NCBI GenBank assembly: GCA_001874325.1
Contig: MPCW01000004.1
Span: forward strand, 124,001 to 188,000
DNA from: Flavobacterium sp. MedPE-SWcel
GTDB taxonomy: Bacteria; Bacteroidota; Bacteroidia; Flavobacteriales; Flavobacteriaceae
DNA length: 64,000 nucleotides
Reading direction: 5' to 3'
In this document: positions 61,601 through 64,000 of the stretch, piece after piece
Numbering within the stretch: position 1 is the stretch's first letter
Layout: each line of letters begins with the position of its first letter
The notes under the pieces: model-generated
Database searches by the model: none
What the model was told of the DNA's origin: nothing
Seen by the model: the letters and a program-made list of their open reading frames with translations, nothing else
Program-made: the position numbers and the translations under genes

Positions 61601-62017
61601 TTAGTCGACAAGATGGTCGATACTGTTATAAACAAGTTCTGTATTATTACCATCTTTTTCAACTGTAAATTTTAACCCCTCTAGTTCAGTATTGTGATAC
61701 CCTTTCGCTTTTACTTGTAATAAATGTTCGATAGTAGTATTGGTGTCTTTTACAAGTAACGATGCTATAGCACAAATACTATCTCCTTGGATGGCAACGT
61801 TTAAATATCGTTTTTCATCCTTTTCTTCATACCCTTCTACAGTATATACGAAATCTTCCTGTTGAGGTATTACTTGCTTTGCTAATTCATCTTTGTATAC
61901 TTGCTCATTTGGTTGATTATTATCAAAAATTGCATTGGTGTTATTGCACTCAACCGATTGACAGGATTGAAGTGCAAATAATACAGTGACAGGTAATATA
62001 AAGCGTAGTTTCTTCAT
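61601..62017 (-). CDS. small lipoprotein of unknown function
   Basis: A 138-residue protein with a lipoprotein signal (MKKLRFILPVTVLFALQSC, Cys19). The mature part is acidic with a beta-rich core (YTVEGYEEKDEKRYLNVAIQGDSICAIASLLV). No family was recognised. It would be anchored in the inner or outer membrane. Confidence 0.75.
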   Translation of the reverse strand: MKKLRFILPVTVLFALQSCQSVECNNTNAIFDNNQPNEQVYKDELAKQVIPQQEDFVYTVEGYEEKDEKRYLNVAIQGDSICAIASLLVKDTNTTIEHLLQVKAKGYHNTELEGLKFTVEKDGNNTELVYNSIDHLVD

Positions 62018-62143
62018 GAAAATAAATTTGATTGTTGATTTAGATAGTATGATAACTATACAAGTCGTTTTTTATTTCTGAACTTTCAAAATTTTTGAAC
62101 GATTATTAACAGAAGTTCAACATAGTGTTGCCTGATAAATAGA

Positions 62144-62151
62144 TAAATTTG
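62144..62151 (+). promoter_or_regulatory. -7 element of the TetR-like/AarF operon
   Basis: TAAATTTG lies 20 bases before the ATG at 62172. Confidence 0.5.
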
Positions 62152-62171
62152 TTAAACAAAACAATCATATT

Positions 62172-62831
62172 ATGGCGGCAGAAAATATAAAATCACCTAC
62201 AAAACAAGATATTATAACAAAGTATACCGACTATTGCCTTATTAATGGAAAGCGACCAGCTACGGTATATAAGTTTGCAAAAGACAATGATTTTGAAGAG
62301 GCTGATTTTTACAAATTCTTTAGTTCTTTCGAGGTATTAGAACACCAATATTTTACTGAAATATTTACTTATACATTAGAAATGCTAGAGCAATCTCCTG
62401 CTTATGCAGAGTATGATGGTACACAAAAATTATCTGCTTTCTATTTTACCTTCTTTGAGATGGCAACGGCAAACCGTAGCTTTATAATGTACCTTATGGG
62501 AGATGGTAATTCTTCTCTCCGTAATTTATTAAAATTAAAAGAGCTTAGAAAAGTATTTACAACTTATGCTGTTGAGGTACTCGATAAGCCTTTAACAGTA
62601 GAGAACGAAAAAGCTGATAAAGCTCAAGATAAAGCAATGCGAGAAGCAGCATGGTTGCAATTTATATCAGTATTTAAATTCTGGATGACTGATACTTCTC
62701 CAAGTTTTGAAAAGACGGATATATTGATAGAGAAATCAGTACAAGTATCGTCAGAACTGTTGTATAACACCCCGTTACAAAGCTTATTTGACTTGGGTAA
62801 GTTTTTATGGAAAGAAAAATTTACAGTTTAA
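62172..62831 (+). CDS. TetR/AcrR-like helical protein
   Basis: A 219-residue all-helical protein with the TetR layout. The N-terminal part (DIITKYTDYCLINGKRPATVYKFAKDNDFEEADFYKFF) occupies the place of the helix-turn-helix, but the usual TetR signature is weak, so DNA binding is not certain. The C-terminal part is a ligand/dimer bundle. It sits three bases before an AarF/UbiB-type kinase gene, and the two probably act together. It may be a partner protein rather than a repressor. Confidence 0.75.
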   Translation: MAAENIKSPTKQDIITKYTDYCLINGKRPATVYKFAKDNDFEEADFYKFFSSFEVLEHQYFTEIFTYTLEMLEQSPAYAEYDGTQKLSAFYFTFFEMATANRSFIMYLMGDGNSSLRNLLKLKELRKVFTTYAVEVLDKPLTVENEKADKAQDKAMREAAWLQFISVFKFWMTDTSPSFEKTDILIEKSVQVSSELLYNTPLQSLFDLGKFLWKEKFTV

Positions 62832-62834
62832 GTT

Positions 62835-64000
62835 ATGAAAAAGTTAGATTCAATACCCGTAAATAAAATAGATAGAGTTAGTAAGTTAGTAACCACAGGT
62901 GTAAAAGTGGGAGGTAATTATTTAAAGTATTATGGAAAAAAAATAGTAGATCCACAACTTACAAAAGAAGAACTTCATGAAGACAATGCAACAGATATTT
63001 ATGATGGACTTAAGGAGTTGAAAGGGAGTGCGCTTAAAGTAGCACAAATGCTTAGTATGGAGAAAAACTTACTACCACAAAGTTATGTAGAGAAGTTTTC
63101 ATTAAGCCAGTTTTCTGTACCACCACTTTCGACACCATTAGTAATAAAAACATTCAAAAAGTATTTTGGTCAAGAACCACATGTACTGTTTGATGAATTT
63201 TCTGCAGAATCGGTTAATGCTGCTAGTATTGGGCAAGTACATAAAGCTAAAAAAGGAGCTAAAAACTTAGCCGTAAAAATACAATACCCTGGAGTAAGAG
63301 AAAGTATTGGTAGCGATATTGCAATGGTAAAACCTATTGCTATTAGAATGTTTAATCTTCAAGGAACGTCAGATGAATACTTTCAAGAGGTGGAAGGGAA
63401 GTTGATAGAGGAAACAAATTATACACTGGAATTAGAGCAGAGTGAAACTGTGCGAAAATCGTGTAGTGTTATCGATAATTTGAAATTTCCAAAATATTAC
63501 CCTGAATATTCTTGTGAGAAAATTATAACGATGGACTGGATGGAAGGGAAGCACCTTTCGGAATGGTGTAAAGAAGAACATTCGCAAGCAGAACGCAATA
63601 AGGTAGGGCAGGCGTTATATGATTTTTATATGTATCAGATACATGGTTTGAAAAAATTTCATGCTGATCCGCACCCAGGTAATTTTTTAATTGATGATGA
63701 TTCAAACCTTATTGCCATAGATTTTGGTTGTATGAAACAAATTCCTGAAAGCTTTTATAAACCTTATTTCGAAATGATACACCCTGATGCGGTAGATGAT
63801 GATGTTTTGTTTAGGCAAAAACTCATAGAGCTAGAGGTGTTAAAGGATAATGATACTCCAGAAGAGGAGACTTTCTTTTTTAACTTGTTTAAAGAGTTAA
63901 TGACAATTTTTACAGAACCGTACAGGCATAAACATTTCGATTTTGGTAAACCTGATTTTAGTGATGCTATTGCAGCATTAAGTGAAAAGTTTACAAATGA
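62835..64000 (+). CDS. AarF/ABC1/UbiB-type atypical kinase, cut by right edge
   Basis: The frame is open from the ATG at 62835 to the window end (388 codons). It has the ABC1 family features in order: an N-terminal ALKVAQMLSM in the place of the KxGQ motif, the Ala-rich loop AASIGQVHKA, the lysine in LAVKIQYPGV, the catalytic HADPHPGNFLI and metal-binding IDFGCMK. The KxGQ glycine is alanine here. Members support quinone or lipid metabolism; this one has no assigned substrate. It follows the TetR-like gene by three bases. Confidence 0.9.
   Translation, partial: MKKLDSIPVNKIDRVSKLVTTGVKVGGNYLKYYGKKIVDPQLTKEELHEDNATDIYDGLKELKGSALKVAQMLSMEKNLLPQSYVEKFSLSQFSVPPLSTPLVIKTFKKYFGQEPHVLFDEFSAESVNAASIGQVHKAKKGAKNLAVKIQYPGVRESIGSDIAMVKPIAIRMFNLQGTSDEYFQEVEGKLIEETNYTLELEQSETVRKSCSVIDNLKFPKYYPEYSCEKIITMDWMEGKHLSEWCKEEHSQAERNKVGQALYDFYMYQIHGLKKFHADPHPGNFLIDDDSNLIAIDFGCMKQIPESFYKPYFEMIHPDAVDDDVLFRQKLIELEVLKDNDTPEEETFFFNLFKELMTIFTEPYRHKHFDFGKPDFSDAIAALSEKFTN

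Overview
The window is a stretch of chromosome from a member of the Bacteroidota, most likely a Flavobacteriaceae (Flavobacterium-like). The DNA is AT-rich. A protein at the left edge ends in a type IX secretion (T9SS) sorting domain, and secreted proteins begin with short MKK-type signal peptides or lipoprotein signals. Many genes are preceded by the Bacteroidota sigma-factor -7 element TAnnTTTG rather than by a Shine-Dalgarno sequence. No rRNA, tRNA, insertion sequence, integrase or CRISPR array was seen, and no gene-free stretch exceeds about 300 bases.

Bases 1-12,500 hold mixed housekeeping and accessory genes: the 3' end of a T9SS leucine-rich-repeat protein, citrate synthase, an operon of two pentein-fold hydrolases (DDAH-like and CtlX) with an Rrf2 regulator, a pair of unknown membrane and secreted proteins, a SIMPL protein, MarC, a GldH-like lipoprotein, a CoA-binding protein, a sodium:solute symporter and RecR. 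Downstream of the Rrf2 gene, a 33-bp palindrome abuts a promoter element that could drive a small RNA.

Bases 12,600-46,800 form one large Wzx/Wzy-type surface polysaccharide locus, almost entirely on the + strand. It opens with two UDP-sugar dehydrogenase/epimerase pairs (WbpO/WbpP-like and Ugd/UDP-GlcA 4-epimerase). A sulfate activation set follows: CysQ, a double DUF2061 protein, CysC, CysD and CysN. Next come a Wzx flippase, a MurA paralogue, a serine-acetyltransferase-like protein, a PAPS sulfotransferase, a MurB paralogue, glycosyltransferases, an EpsG/Wzy-like polymerase, a tandem pair of NodB/CE4-like proteins, a pyruvyltransferase-family protein and a PglC-like initiating transferase. 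A mini fatty-acid module (ACP, KAS III, SDR) is followed by PglD-, PglE- and PglF-like enzymes, Wza and a Wzc kinase with a (Gly-Tyr)9 tail. A PHP-type phosphatase (Wzb role) converges on the kinase gene. Together these genes predict an acidic, sulfated polysaccharide that carries a 4-N-acylated bacillosamine-type sugar and possibly a muramic-acid-like (lactyl ether) sugar. That combination is the most novel content of the window.

Bases 46,800-64,000 return to conserved genes: an Lnb/DUF4105 protein, a PorV/PorQ-family beta-barrel, PssA, a membrane-anchored GH25 lysozyme, then lptB, an AhpD-like protein, tatC and kdsD on the minus strand, and recQ. A parallel beta-helix (tailspike-like) protein follows, bracketed by two related palindromic terminators. 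The window closes with a small unknown protein, a DUF2891 protein, an FAD oxidoreductase, a small lipoprotein, a TetR-like protein and an AarF/UbiB-type kinase cut by the right edge.
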